Notes under the pieces: model-generated
What the model was told of the DNA's origin: nothing
Seen by the model: only the letters and a program-made list of their open reading frames with translations
Database searches by the model: none
Made by a program: the position numbers and the translations under genes
DNA from: Paractinoplanes ovalisporus
GTDB lineage: Bacteria; Actinomycetota; Actinomycetes; Mycobacteriales; Micromonosporaceae
DNA: 64,000 nucleotides
Reading direction: 5' to 3'
NCBI RefSeq assembly: GCF_016834655.1
Contig: NZ_JAENHP010000001.1
Location: 806,001-870,000 of the forward strand
Shown here: positions 8,986-16,960 of the stretch, one piece after another
How the letters are laid out: every line of letters begins with the position of its first letter
Numbering within the stretch: the first letter of the stretch is position 1

Positions 8986-9833
8986 AAGACCTGATTCCCC
9001 CGTACGCGGCGGGAACGCTGGACGCCGAGCAGCGTGACCGGATGCGCGCGCACCTGGAGGAGTGTCCGGCGTGCCGGGCCGAACTCGGGGCGTGGCAGGC
9101 GATCGCGGCCGCGGCCGGCCCCCGTCCGGTTCCGCCCGACGCCGCGACGCTGGTTCGCGCCGTTCTGACCCGAAGCGCGATGGAACCACCGGCCGAGCGA
9201 ACCGCGCCGAAGCGGTTGCGGCGCCTGGCCGCGCTCGTGCTGGCCGAGGGCCGCCTGATCCGCCCGGCCGTCCCGATCGCGTCGGCGCTGGTGATGGCGC
9301 TGGGCGTCGCGGTGGTGCTGCTGCAGCCGGCCGCGGCCACCGCCGGGCTGGTGCTCTCGCTGGTGGCGCCGATCGTCGCCGCGGCCGGGGTCGCGGGCAC
9401 CTACCGCGCCGGCCGCGACCCGGCAGCCGAGCTGATGGCGACGCTGCCCACGTCGGGCCGGTTGCTTTTGCTCGTACGGATCGCGCTGGTCTTCGGCTAC
9501 GACCTGGCGCTCGCGCTGCTGGCCTCGGCCGCAACCGCCGGGACCGCCGGCCTGAACACTCTGATCGCCGCCTGGCTGGGGCCGATGGCCTTGCTGTCGT
9601 CGCTGAGCCTGCTGATCGCCGTCCGGTTCGGACCGGACGTCGCACTCGGCACGGCGGTGGGGCTGTGGGCGGTCCGGGTGCTGGCGACGGTCTGGCCGGC
9701 CCGGTTCATCGTGGAGGTCTGGGTCACCAACGCCGCCGTCCTGGCGGTCAGCGCGGCGGTCGCGGCCTTCGCGGTGTTTGCCGCCGGGCGCGGTGAACCT
9801 GGCGTGGGCCGGCCCGCTACCTACCCGTTGTGA
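8982..9833 (+). CDS. Zinc-finger (zf-HC2) membrane protein, probable anti-sigma factor with permease-like membrane domain
   Basis: The 283-residue protein starts with a short anti-sigma zinc-finger motif (HLEECPACRAEL, HxxxCxxC, residues about 24-35). A membrane domain with roughly six TM segments follows. Overlap with the sigma gene by 4 nt and this motif support anti-sigma function. The membrane part contains AGRDPAAELMATLPTSGR followed by LLLLVR, which resembles the GRDPAVEIQLAVPT and DDRLRVAPILDATPAS segments of the next two ABC membrane proteins. The sensor domain may thus be derived from, or pair with, the ABC permeases; that is inference. The stop overlaps the next GTG start. Confidence 0.75.
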   Translation: MKDLIPPYAAGTLDAEQRDRMRAHLEECPACRAELGAWQAIAAAAGPRPVPPDAATLVRAVLTRSAMEPPAERTAPKRLRRLAALVLAEGRLIRPAVPIASALVMALGVAVVLLQPAAATAGLVLSLVAPIVAAAGVAGTYRAGRDPAAELMATLPTSGRLLLLVRIALVFGYDLALALLASAATAGTAGLNTLIAAWLGPMALLSSLSLLIAVRFGPDVALGTAVGLWAVRVLATVWPARFIVEVWVTNAAVLAVSAAVAAFAVFAAGRGEPGVGRPATYPL

Positions 9834-10525
9834 GACCGAAAACCCTTTGGCGGTACGAGGTTCGCCGCGCCGGTTGGACGGCCGTGCTCGGGCCGCCGCT
9901 CGCCGTCGCGCTGGGTGTCGCCGCCGCGGTCGCGAGTCCCGTGGCGGGCGACGCGACCACGGCCCGCATACTGCTCGGTGCCCTCGAGATGGCGGTGCCG
10001 CTGACCGCCGGGGTGGCGTGCGCGTCGCTGATCGGGCGCGACCCGGCGGTCGAGATCCAGCTCGCGGTCCCTACGCCGTACCGGGAAACGCTTTTGCGCC
10101 GGACCGTGGTGACGCTGGGGTGGGCCGCACTGGTCGCCGCGGTGACGGCCGGCGCGCTGATCGCGACCGGCTGGTGGGCGCGCTGGCCGGACAACCACGG
10201 CCCGCTGACCGGGCAGCTCACCTGGGTGGCGCCGACCCTCGCCCTGGGCGGGCTGGGGCTGGCGGCGGCCGCGCTGACCCGCAGTCCGGCCGCGGCCGGG
10301 GCACTGGTGACGACGGTGTGGGCCGTTCAGCAGTTCTTCGCCGGCGCCGCGCAACAGCATCTCCCCGGCCGGTTGCTCTACCTGTTCGCGACGACCCGGG
10401 GCGCCGACCCCGAGGCGTGGACCGCGAACCGGCTCACCCTGCTCGCCACGGCGGCCGCCCTCCTCACGCTCGCCGTGGTGGTGCTGGGCCGCTCCGAACG
10501 CCTGATCCGCTCGGAGGACGAATGA
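9830..10525 (+). CDS. ABC-2-like membrane protein, transporter permease subunit candidate
   Basis: A 231-residue integral membrane protein with about six TM helices. No enzyme motif is seen. It starts at GTG 9830, overlapping the previous stop (GTGA), and its own TGA overlaps the next ATG at 10522. Position between a zinc-finger membrane protein and a permease/ATPase pair makes it a likely half of a heteromeric ABC exporter. A cytoplasmic-loop motif (LIGRDPAVEIQLAVPTPYRE) is shared in form with its neighbours. Confidence 0.7.
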   Translation: MRPKTLWRYEVRRAGWTAVLGPPLAVALGVAAAVASPVAGDATTARILLGALEMAVPLTAGVACASLIGRDPAVEIQLAVPTPYRETLLRRTVVTLGWAALVAAVTAGALIATGWWARWPDNHGPLTGQLTWVAPTLALGGLGLAAAALTRSPAAAGALVTTVWAVQQFFAGAAQQHLPGRLLYLFATTRGADPEAWTANRLTLLATAAALLTLAVVVLGRSERLIRSEDE

Positions 10526-11334
10526 TCGCGACCCTGCGGTACGAGTTCCGCATGCAGATCCGCAAACGCTCGGTGTGGATCGTGCCCGCGCTGACCCTGG
10601 TGCTGTTCGTGCTGATCGGCGGCAGCCTGCTGCGCGACCTGTTCGATCCGGCCGAGCGCCCGCCCGAGGCGAAGACGGCCGTGGTCGGGCTGGCCGTCCA
10701 GGTGCACGCGCTGCTGTCGATCGGGTTCGGCTGCCTGCTGGCCGACCGCCTCGTCCGCGACGACCGGCTGCGGGTGGCGCCGATCCTGGACGCCACACCC
10801 GCCTCGCGGGCCGCCCGGCTGGTCGGCAAATACCTCGGGGCCGGGACGGCGACCGCGGTCCCGATCGCCGCCGCCTACTTCGGCTTCGCCATCGCGTACG
10901 CCATCAATTCCGGCTCTTTCCCCGCCGTGCTGTGGGCGCTGGCGACGTTCGGGGTGGTGTTCGTGCCGGGCCTGCTGTTCGTGGCCGCGTTCGCGCTGAC
11001 CCTGCCGCTGGTGATGCCGGCGCCGCTGTTCCGCGTGCTGTTCGTCGGCTACTGGCTGTGGGGCAACGTGGTCCCGCCCGACCTGATGCCGACCTTGTCC
11101 CGCACCCTTTTCAACCCGTTGGGCGGCTATCCGCTGGCCGGCCTGCTCGGCTTCCACGGAATCGACGGCGCCGAAGTGTGGGCGGGCCCGATCCCCGGCG
11201 CCGCCCTCAATGTCCTGCGCCCCGAACCGACCCCGCTGCTCGCCTGGTTGTCCATCGCCCTGCTGCTGGCACTCGCGGCAGCGGCCCTGGCCGGCGGCCA
11301 CTGGGTGCGCTTCTCCGAGAGGACCCGCTCGTGA
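10522..11334 (+). CDS. ABC-2 type transporter permease
   Basis: A 270-residue membrane protein with an N-terminal cytoplasmic helix (MIATLRYEFRMQIRKRSVWI) typical of ABC-2 permeases and about six TM segments. The ATG at 10522 overlaps the previous TGA and its TGA overlaps the GTG start of the ATPase at 11331. It is the second membrane subunit of the exporter in this operon. Substrate unknown. Confidence 0.82.
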   Translation: MIATLRYEFRMQIRKRSVWIVPALTLVLFVLIGGSLLRDLFDPAERPPEAKTAVVGLAVQVHALLSIGFGCLLADRLVRDDRLRVAPILDATPASRAARLVGKYLGAGTATAVPIAAAYFGFAIAYAINSGSFPAVLWALATFGVVFVPGLLFVAAFALTLPLVMPAPLFRVLFVGYWLWGNVVPPDLMPTLSRTLFNPLGGYPLAGLLGFHGIDGAEVWAGPIPGAALNVLRPEPTPLLAWLSIALLLALAAAALAGGHWVRFSERTRS

Positions 11335-12215
11335 CCATCGAGATCACCGCCCTGACCAAGACCTACCGCGGCGGGGTGGCCGCCCTGGACGGCCTCGACC
11401 TGACCGTCCCCACCGGCATGTTCGGCCTGCTCGGAGCGAACGGCGCCGGAAAGACCACGCTGATGCGCATCCTGGCCGGAATCGTGCGCCCCACCGCCGG
11501 TCGGGTCACCGTGGGCGGGCACGACCTGGCCACCGGCGCGGGCCGCCATGCGGTGCAGCAGAGCCTCGGCTACCTGCCCCAGGACCTGGGCGTCTATCCC
11601 GACCTGACGGCGCGGCAGTTCCTCGACTACGTGGCGCTGCTGAAGGGAATGGACGACCCGGCCGTACGGCGTCGTCGCGTCGGCGAGCTGCTGGAGGTGG
11701 TCGCCCTGACCGCCCAGGCGGGGCGGCGGTTGCGCGGTTTCTCCGGCGGCATGCGCCAGCGGGTCGGGATCGCCCAGGCCCTGCTGGCCGACCCCCAGCT
11801 GCTGATAGTCGACGAGCCGACGGCGGGCCTGGACCCGGAGGAACGCATCCGGTTCCGTACGTTGTTGTCGCAGTTCGCGGGCGATCGTACGGTCGTGTTG
11901 AGCACCCACATCGTCGAGGACATCGCCCAGACATGCCGCGAGGTGGCCGTGCTGGCGCAGGGCCGTTTGGCCTTCCGAGGCACGGTCGACGACCTGACCC
12001 AGCGGGCGGCGGGTCAAGTGTGGTCGCTCGTGACGAGCGGCCCGCCACCGAGCGAGGGAACCGTGGTCTCGGCCCTCCCCCACGAGGGCGGCATGCGCTA
12101 CCGCATCGTCGCCCCGACCGCACCCGGCGCCGAGGCAACGCCGGTCGATCCTGGCCTCGAGGACGGCTATCTCGCGGTGACCGTCCCCGATGAACGGAGA
12201 CCCGTCGGCCGTTGA
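11331..12215 (+). CDS. ABC transporter ATP-binding protein
   Basis: A 294-residue ATPase with Walker A GANGAGKTTLMR, signature FSGGMRQRVGIAQAL, Walker B LLIVDEPTAGLD and the switch His in VVLSTHIVEDI. It starts at GTG 11331 inside the previous stop, completing a five-gene coupled unit led by the ECF sigma factor. It should power the two membrane subunits encoded upstream. The C-terminal 60 residues beyond the NBD (QVWSLVTSGPPPSEG onward) are a regulatory or unknown tail. Confidence 0.92.
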   Translation: MTIEITALTKTYRGGVAALDGLDLTVPTGMFGLLGANGAGKTTLMRILAGIVRPTAGRVTVGGHDLATGAGRHAVQQSLGYLPQDLGVYPDLTARQFLDYVALLKGMDDPAVRRRRVGELLEVVALTAQAGRRLRGFSGGMRQRVGIAQALLADPQLLIVDEPTAGLDPEERIRFRTLLSQFAGDRTVVLSTHIVEDIAQTCREVAVLAQGRLAFRGTVDDLTQRAAGQVWSLVTSGPPPSEGTVVSALPHEGGMRYRIVAPTAPGAEATPVDPGLEDGYLAVTVPDERRPVGR

Positions 12216-12251
12216 GCCAACGGGTCTCGTGAGCGCTCAATCTCTCGTTTT

Positions 12252-12568
12252 GTTCTCCACACGGAAGGTGACATCGCCACCTACGGCGGGACGCCCCTCG
12301 GTCTGAGGTACGAACACATCCGCCGCGAGGTGCGCCACACCGGCCGCGCACGGCGCCGGGTTGTCCTGCTCGACAGCTGCTGGAGCGGTGCCGTGCCGGC
12401 CGGCGTAGCCGTTCACATCTGATCGTGGCGGCGGGGGCCGCCCTGCTCACCGGGACCACCGGTGCGATCCTCCTGCTGCTGGACGATGACACCGCCACCG
12501 CCCGCCTGGACGGCGCAGCCATTCCCGTCGGCCCATGGTCGTCCGAGCCGTCACCCACCCCGAGCTGA
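12252..12568 (+). pseudogene. Remnant of a caspase-like (C14) protease gene
   Basis: Between the ABC ATPase stop and the next gene, one frame (to the TGA at 12420) reads EGDIATYGGTPLGLRYEHIR and then RRRVVLLDSCWSGAV. This matches the strand and catalytic-Cys segment (LDxCxSG) of actinobacterial caspase-family proteases. A second frame (12416-12568) then gives a hydrophobic segment LIVAAGAALLTGTTGAILLL followed by a short tail and stop, like a C-terminal TM anchor. The N-terminal half with the catalytic His is absent and the two parts are out of frame, so this is a decayed fragment. The family assignment rests on a short motif. Confidence 0.5.
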
Positions 12569-12638
12569 CCCGGCCAGTAACCAAGCGGAACCGTCCCGGG
12601 CTTGAGCCATCCATTCCTGATGCCCACCGGCCGAGAAA

Positions 12639-12653
12639 TATAATGCATCGCCG
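12639..12653 (+). promoter_or_regulatory. Perfect -10 element placing transcription start near the GTG of the next gene
   Basis: TATAAT at 12639-12644 is a perfect -10 hexamer, rare in this GC-rich sequence; a weak -35 (TTCCTG, 12614-12619) lies 19 bp upstream. Initiation would fall near 12651, only a couple of bases before the GTG at 12653. This predicts a leaderless mRNA. No Shine-Dalgarno sequence is present upstream of either candidate start. Confidence 0.5.
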
Positions 12654-13276
12654 TGCAATTCTTCGATCGCATTCTATTTGCACGCTATTGCCACACTCGA
12701 CGTGTGACAAACGAGATCGTATTCGCCTTGGCGCTCGGCCTGATAGCGGGCGCCTCCGGCATCGTGGCGAATTGGGTACCTCGCCCCGCGTGGTTCAAGC
12801 CGTCGGCGGCGTTACCCGTCCTAGGAATACTGGTGGCAGGAAGCGCCTTCATCGCGTACTACGCAGGCCACGCCGACAATCCCGGAACGGTAACCATCAC
12901 CCGACCGGCCCAGAACGCGCAGGTCCCACAACGGAACATCCTCGAGGGTGTCGTCCAGCGAAACCTGCAGAAGAATCACACGCTGTGGTTCGACGTCCAC
13001 GCGAACGACGAACAGCTCCATCACTTCGCCGAGAAGGAATGCTCCGTGATAAATGAAGCCTTGAGCTGTCCCGAGGCCGTGGTGGGCGACGTTACTGAAA
13101 GGTCCGGCAAACTTTTCGTCGTCACCTTGTACGACTGCGACGTCGAGGCCGCGACCAAGCTTTCCGGCCCCGCATACGCCGGCCGAGCCAAGACCGGCGA
13201 CAAGAGCGACTACGCCGGCCAGCCTCGTCCCACCGGTTGCAACCCGGTCGACTCAGTCGTCGTCGCGCGGACATGA
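12653..13276 (+). CDS. Membrane-anchored protein of unknown function with Cys-containing extracytoplasmic domain
   Basis: A 207-residue protein. Two TM segments (NEIVFALALGLIAGASGIVA and LPVLGILVAGSAFIAYY) precede a soluble domain of about 130 residues. That domain begins GTVTITRPAQNAQVPQRN, carries LWFDVHAND and four to five Cys, and looks like a small beta-sandwich of the kind often placed after TM segments in actinobacterial proteins. Codon choice is less GC-biased than in neighbours, and the promoter is AT-rich, hinting at transfer. GTG 12653 fits the leaderless promoter; GTG 12704 is an alternative. It follows a caspase relic and may be a survivor of the same module. Confidence 0.7.
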   Translation: MQFFDRILFARYCHTRRVTNEIVFALALGLIAGASGIVANWVPRPAWFKPSAALPVLGILVAGSAFIAYYAGHADNPGTVTITRPAQNAQVPQRNILEGVVQRNLQKNHTLWFDVHANDEQLHHFAEKECSVINEALSCPEAVVGDVTERSGKLFVVTLYDCDVEAATKLSGPAYAGRAKTGDKSDYAGQPRPTGCNPVDSVVVART

Positions 13277-13375
13277 ACCCACCAGCCCGTCGCCCAAGGT
13301 GCACCATCGGTGGACACAGTCAAGCCGATCCGACCGAGCAGATCGGGACCGCCGGCGGCGCGGCCTGCCTCGAAG

Positions 13376-14032
13376 TCAGCTCTGGTGGCGGGTGGCGAAG
13401 CCGGACTGGTAGGCGACCACCACGGCCTGGACTCGGTCGCGGATGTTCAGCTTGGTCAGGATTCGGGCCACGTGGGTTTTGACCGTGGTTTCGGCTACCA
13501 CCAGCTCGGCGGCTATCTCGGCGTTGGACAAGCCTCGGGCCATCAGGCGTAGGACGTCTCGTTCGCGGTCGGTCAAAGCCGACAGCTCGGGTGGTGGTCC
13601 GGTGGGCTCGGCGGGAGTGGCGAAACGCTCGACCATGCGCCGGGTGATGGACGGCTCAATCAGAGAATCGCCGGTGGCCGCGGCTCGGACGGCGGCTATC
13701 AGGCGGGATGACGGGGCGTCTTTCAGGAGGAAGCCGGCCGCTCCGGATTGCAGCGCCCGGTAGACGTATTCGTTCTGGTCGAACGTTGTCAGGACGACCA
13801 CGGTGGGGGCGTCGGGGTGGCGGCGGATCTGTTCCGTGGCGGCCAGGCCGTCCAGGTCGGGCATGCGGATGTCCATCAGGATGACATCGGGGCTGGTCAG
13901 CTGGGACTGGCGGATGGCCTCGGTTCCGGTGGCGGCCTCGGCCACCACCTCGATGTCGCCCTCGGCTTCCAGGATCACGCGGAAGCCCGTACGGACCAAG
14001 GTCTGGTCGTCGGCTATCAGCACGCGGATCAC
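13376..14032 (-). CDS. NarL/LuxR-family two-component response regulator
   Basis: A 218-residue regulator. The receiver domain has the acidic pair ADD near residues 7-9, phospho-acceptor Asp54 in ILMDIRMPD and Lys in FLLKDAP. A C-terminal LuxR-type HTH follows (LTDRERDVLRLMARGLSNAE, then VAETTVKTHVARILTKL). GTG 14032 begins the receiver at the usual place. It is divergent from the membrane-protein/kinase cluster 14177-16937, whose intact kinase is its likely partner. Confidence 0.93.
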   Translation of the reverse strand: MIRVLIADDQTLVRTGFRVILEAEGDIEVVAEAATGTEAIRQSQLTSPDVILMDIRMPDLDGLAATEQIRRHPDAPTVVVLTTFDQNEYVYRALQSGAAGFLLKDAPSSRLIAAVRAAATGDSLIEPSITRRMVERFATPAEPTGPPPELSALTDRERDVLRLMARGLSNAEIAAELVVAETTVKTHVARILTKLNIRDRVQAVVVAYQSGFATRHQS

Positions 14033-14176
14033 ATAGCGATTCTGCCGAAACTGCCGCCGCCCGCGGGTCATCCCTGCGGAGGATGCGGGGGCGGAACATC
14101 GTCCTTGCGGCAGACGAAGGCTACGGCGGGCGGTTCCTAGCGTCTCGGGTATCGAAGACGCGAAAGGAACTGACCG

Positions 14177-14692
14177 ATGAATATGAAGAAGACCGACTGG
14201 ATTCTGGCGGGGCTGTTCACGGCGGCGGGGGCGTTGCTCATGGTCGAGAACATCACGGCCTCGGCCGACGAGTCGCTGGCCCATCCGCTGTCGACCACCT
14301 CGTGGGCCATGCTGCCGGTGTTCCTCTTGGCCATGGTGCCGATTCTGTGGCGGCGGCGGAACATTCTGGCCGTGGTCGGCGTGACGGTAGCGGTCATGGC
14401 GGTGCATCTCGTGTCATTCGAGTGGGTCACGCGGTGCGGTGCGGGGCTGCCGTTGGCGTTTGCGCTTTCGTACGCGGTGGCGCGGTTCGCCGGGAACATC
14501 CGGAACCAGGCGATCGGGCTGGCCGGGGTCGTCGTGCTGATTCTGCTCGTGCTGGCGCAGGATTCGTCGATCGGCGGGCTGCCCGGTGGGCTCGAAATCG
14601 CCCTTCCGGGGGCCGCGCTCTTCTATGGGATCGGGTTCTGGGTCCAGAATCGGGTCACCAGCAAAAAGGTCGCCGAGCGCGTGGCCGTCTGA
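14177..14692 (+). CDS. Small membrane protein paralogous to the membrane domain of the adjacent pseudokinase
   Basis: A 171-residue protein with about five TM segments. It aligns by eye with the first ~160 residues of the next gene: KKTDWILAGLFTAAGALLMV versus RKIDWIIAGLLTALGAVLMA, and FEWVTRCGAGLPLAF versus FGWVTRCGAGLPLAF. It ends where the neighbour continues into a kinase-like domain. A partial gene duplication is the simplest explanation. It may form a sensor complex with the kinases; function otherwise unknown. Confidence 0.8.
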   Translation: MNMKKTDWILAGLFTAAGALLMVENITASADESLAHPLSTTSWAMLPVFLLAMVPILWRRRNILAVVGVTVAVMAVHLVSFEWVTRCGAGLPLAFALSYAVARFAGNIRNQAIGLAGVVVLILLVLAQDSSIGGLPGGLEIALPGAALFYGIGFWVQNRVTSKKVAERVAV

Positions 14693-14712
14693 GGCGGAAG
14701 GAGCCGAGGGCG

Positions 14713-15834
14713 ATGCGGAAAATCGACTGGATCATCGCGGGGCTTCTCACCGCCCTCGGCGCCGTGCTCATGGCTTTCAACATCACGTCGGACGACGCGG
14801 ACTTCGCCCGTGATGTCGCCGACGGCGCGGCCTATCACCCGATCGAAACGCATTCGGTGTGGATGCTTCCGCTGTTCGCGGCGGCCACGATTCCGGTGCT
14901 GTGGTGGCGGCGCGGGGTTCTCCCGGTCACCGGTGTCGCGCTCGGCGTGATGGTGCTGCACGACCTGATCTTCGGCTGGGTGACCCGCTGCGGCGCCGGG
15001 CTCCCACTGGCCTTTGTGCTCACTTTCCTGGGGGCATTGACCTGTTCCCGTACGCGGGCCTGGTCGGTCTTGGTCCTCAATGTGCTGCTCTGCTACGCCG
15101 TCCTGGCCGTCGACTCCTCGGCCGGGCCCGGCGCCATGATCCTGGCGGCACCGGTGGCCCTGATCGTGTTCGGCGTGGGGCGGGCGGCCCGGCAACGCAG
15201 CGCGCTCAACCGGCAGCTGCAGAGCCGTGACGAGGAGCTGCGGCAGTTGCGCGACGAACGGGCCGCGCTCATGGTCGCCGACGACCGGGCCCGGCTCTCG
15301 CGGCAGCTCGACGGGCTGCTGCAGGAACGGCTCGACCAGCTCAGCCGCGCCGCCGAGTCGGCCCACGGTCTCGAGCCGGCGCAGGCCCGGGCGCTGCTGG
15401 AGTCGATCGAGACGAGCAGCCGCCGGACCATGGACGACATGCGCGAGATCGTCGGGCTGCTGCGCGGCGGTGAGGTCGACCTGGCGCCGGCCCCGACCGT
15501 CGCGCACCTCGACGCGCTGCTGGCCCGGCACCGCTCACCCGGCTCGCGCCTCACGGTGACCGGTGATCCGCGATCGTTGCCGGCCACGGTGGAGCTCTCG
15601 GCATACCGGATCGTCGAATATCTGGTCGGCGCGCTCGGCGGGCTCGAAGTGGTGGTGCGGTTCGACAACGAAGCGCTGGAGATCCGGGTGGACGGGTCGG
15701 TGAACCGGGGCGGCGAGGTACGGGCGGCGGTGGCCCGGGCGCGGGAACGGGCGCGGCTGCTCGGCGGGTCGGTCGACGTGAGGGTCGGGCGGGGCCGGGC
15801 CCGGATCGTGGCCCAGCTGCCCGTGCTGGGCTGA
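14713..15834 (+). CDS. Degenerate sensor histidine kinase (pseudokinase)
   Basis: The 373-residue protein has a five-TM N-terminal domain, a coiled coil and a HisKA_3-like region. Where the intact kinase next door reads RIAAELHDIV, this protein reads RLSRQLDGLL, so the phospho-acceptor His is replaced by Asp200. The ATPase region has AYRIVEYLVGALGG in place of a normal N-box and no clear G boxes. It is therefore unlikely to phosphorylate itself and may act as a sensor or allosteric subunit. Its stop overlaps the next ATG by one base (TGATG), so both should be made together. Confidence 0.8.
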   Translation: MRKIDWIIAGLLTALGAVLMAFNITSDDADFARDVADGAAYHPIETHSVWMLPLFAAATIPVLWWRRGVLPVTGVALGVMVLHDLIFGWVTRCGAGLPLAFVLTFLGALTCSRTRAWSVLVLNVLLCYAVLAVDSSAGPGAMILAAPVALIVFGVGRAARQRSALNRQLQSRDEELRQLRDERAALMVADDRARLSRQLDGLLQERLDQLSRAAESAHGLEPAQARALLESIETSSRRTMDDMREIVGLLRGGEVDLAPAPTVAHLDALLARHRSPGSRLTVTGDPRSLPATVELSAYRIVEYLVGALGGLEVVVRFDNEALEIRVDGSVNRGGEVRAAVARARERARLLGGSVDVRVGRGRARIVAQLPVLG

Positions 15835-16937
15835 TGCTCGAGAAGGCGGCGATCGCGGCGCTGGTGGCCGGGGTCGTGCTCATCCCGACCGCGATCGCCG
15901 GGCAGTGGGGGCCGCTGACGGTGCTGCTGCTCGCGACCGGGTCCACACTGCTGTGGTGGCGGGAGCAGCCGCAGCTCGTGACGGTCGCGGGCGCGACGCT
16001 GTGGCTGGCCGGGGCGGCGGTGGCGGGCCACGGGTGGTTCCCCGACCCGGCCCTGGTCATCATGGCGTTGCTGGCCGGGCTGGCGGCCCTGGCGTTCAGC
16101 GGGCGGGCGGCCTGGGTGGCGGGGGCGGGCCTGATGGCGTACGTGGGAACTCTGTGGTTGATCGTCGACGGCAGTCCGGTCGGGCTGACCATGTTCAGCG
16201 TGCCGGCCTTCTTCGCAGGGACGGTGCTGCGTCTGCGTCGCGAGGCGGCCGCCCAGCTCGACGCGCGCGGGCGTGAGCTGGAGGAGGAGCGCGAGCTGTT
16301 CGCGGAGCTGGCGCTGCGGCACGAACGCGCGCGGATCGCCGCCGAACTGCACGACATCGTCGGCCACGCGATCAGCGTCATGATCATTCAGGCGGCGGCC
16401 GGGCAGCGGCTCGTCGACCACGATCCGGCGCTGGCCCGCGAGGCGTTCGGGGCGATCGCGGAGTCGGCCCGGCAGGGGCAGGCGGATCTGCGGCGGCTGG
16501 TCGACCTTCTTGGCGGTACGGAGGTGGGTGGCCCCGACCTGTCGCTGATCGACGAGGTGGTGACCCGGGCGGCGCGCAGCGGTCTCGACGTGACGTGCCG
16601 GTTCTCCGGTGACCGGGACGGGGTGGCGGCGCCGGTCGCACACGTCGCCTTCCGCGTGGTGCAGGAGAGCCTGACCAACGCGTTGCGGCACGCGCCCGGT
16701 GCGGCGGTGCGTGTTGTTGTCGCCGGACCTGTCGCTGGGCAACTGCGGTCTTTGACCGTACGTGTGGAAAACGACCCGTCCGGGCAGGCTCGACTGGATC
16801 TCGGCGGCACCGGTCGCGGGCTGACTGGGCTGCGTGAACGCGTACAGGAATTGGGCGGTCAGCTCTCGGCGGGCCCGGCCGCGGGCGGAGGTTGGGAGGT
16901 AGTGGCCGCGCTCCCAGGCTCCTACGATCGGCCCTGA
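15834..16937 (+). CDS. Two-component sensor histidine kinase, HisKA_3 family
   Basis: A 367-residue membrane kinase. About five TM segments (residues 5-130) are followed by a coiled coil and RIAAELHDIVGHAISVM with phospho-acceptor His173. The HATPase domain has the N-box FRVVQESLTNALRHA and a G-box region around GGTGRGLTGLRERV. It is coupled to the upstream pseudokinase by a 1-nt overlap and is the probable phosphodonor for the NarL-type regulator encoded divergently at 13376-14032. Confidence 0.92.
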   Translation: MLEKAAIAALVAGVVLIPTAIAGQWGPLTVLLLATGSTLLWWREQPQLVTVAGATLWLAGAAVAGHGWFPDPALVIMALLAGLAALAFSGRAAWVAGAGLMAYVGTLWLIVDGSPVGLTMFSVPAFFAGTVLRLRREAAAQLDARGRELEEERELFAELALRHERARIAAELHDIVGHAISVMIIQAAAGQRLVDHDPALAREAFGAIAESARQGQADLRRLVDLLGGTEVGGPDLSLIDEVVTRAARSGLDVTCRFSGDRDGVAAPVAHVAFRVVQESLTNALRHAPGAAVRVVVAGPVAGQLRSLTVRVENDPSGQARLDLGGTGRGLTGLRERVQELGGQLSAGPAAGGGWEVVAALPGSYDRP

Positions 16938-16960
16938 CTACGACGTTCAGGGGGACAGCA

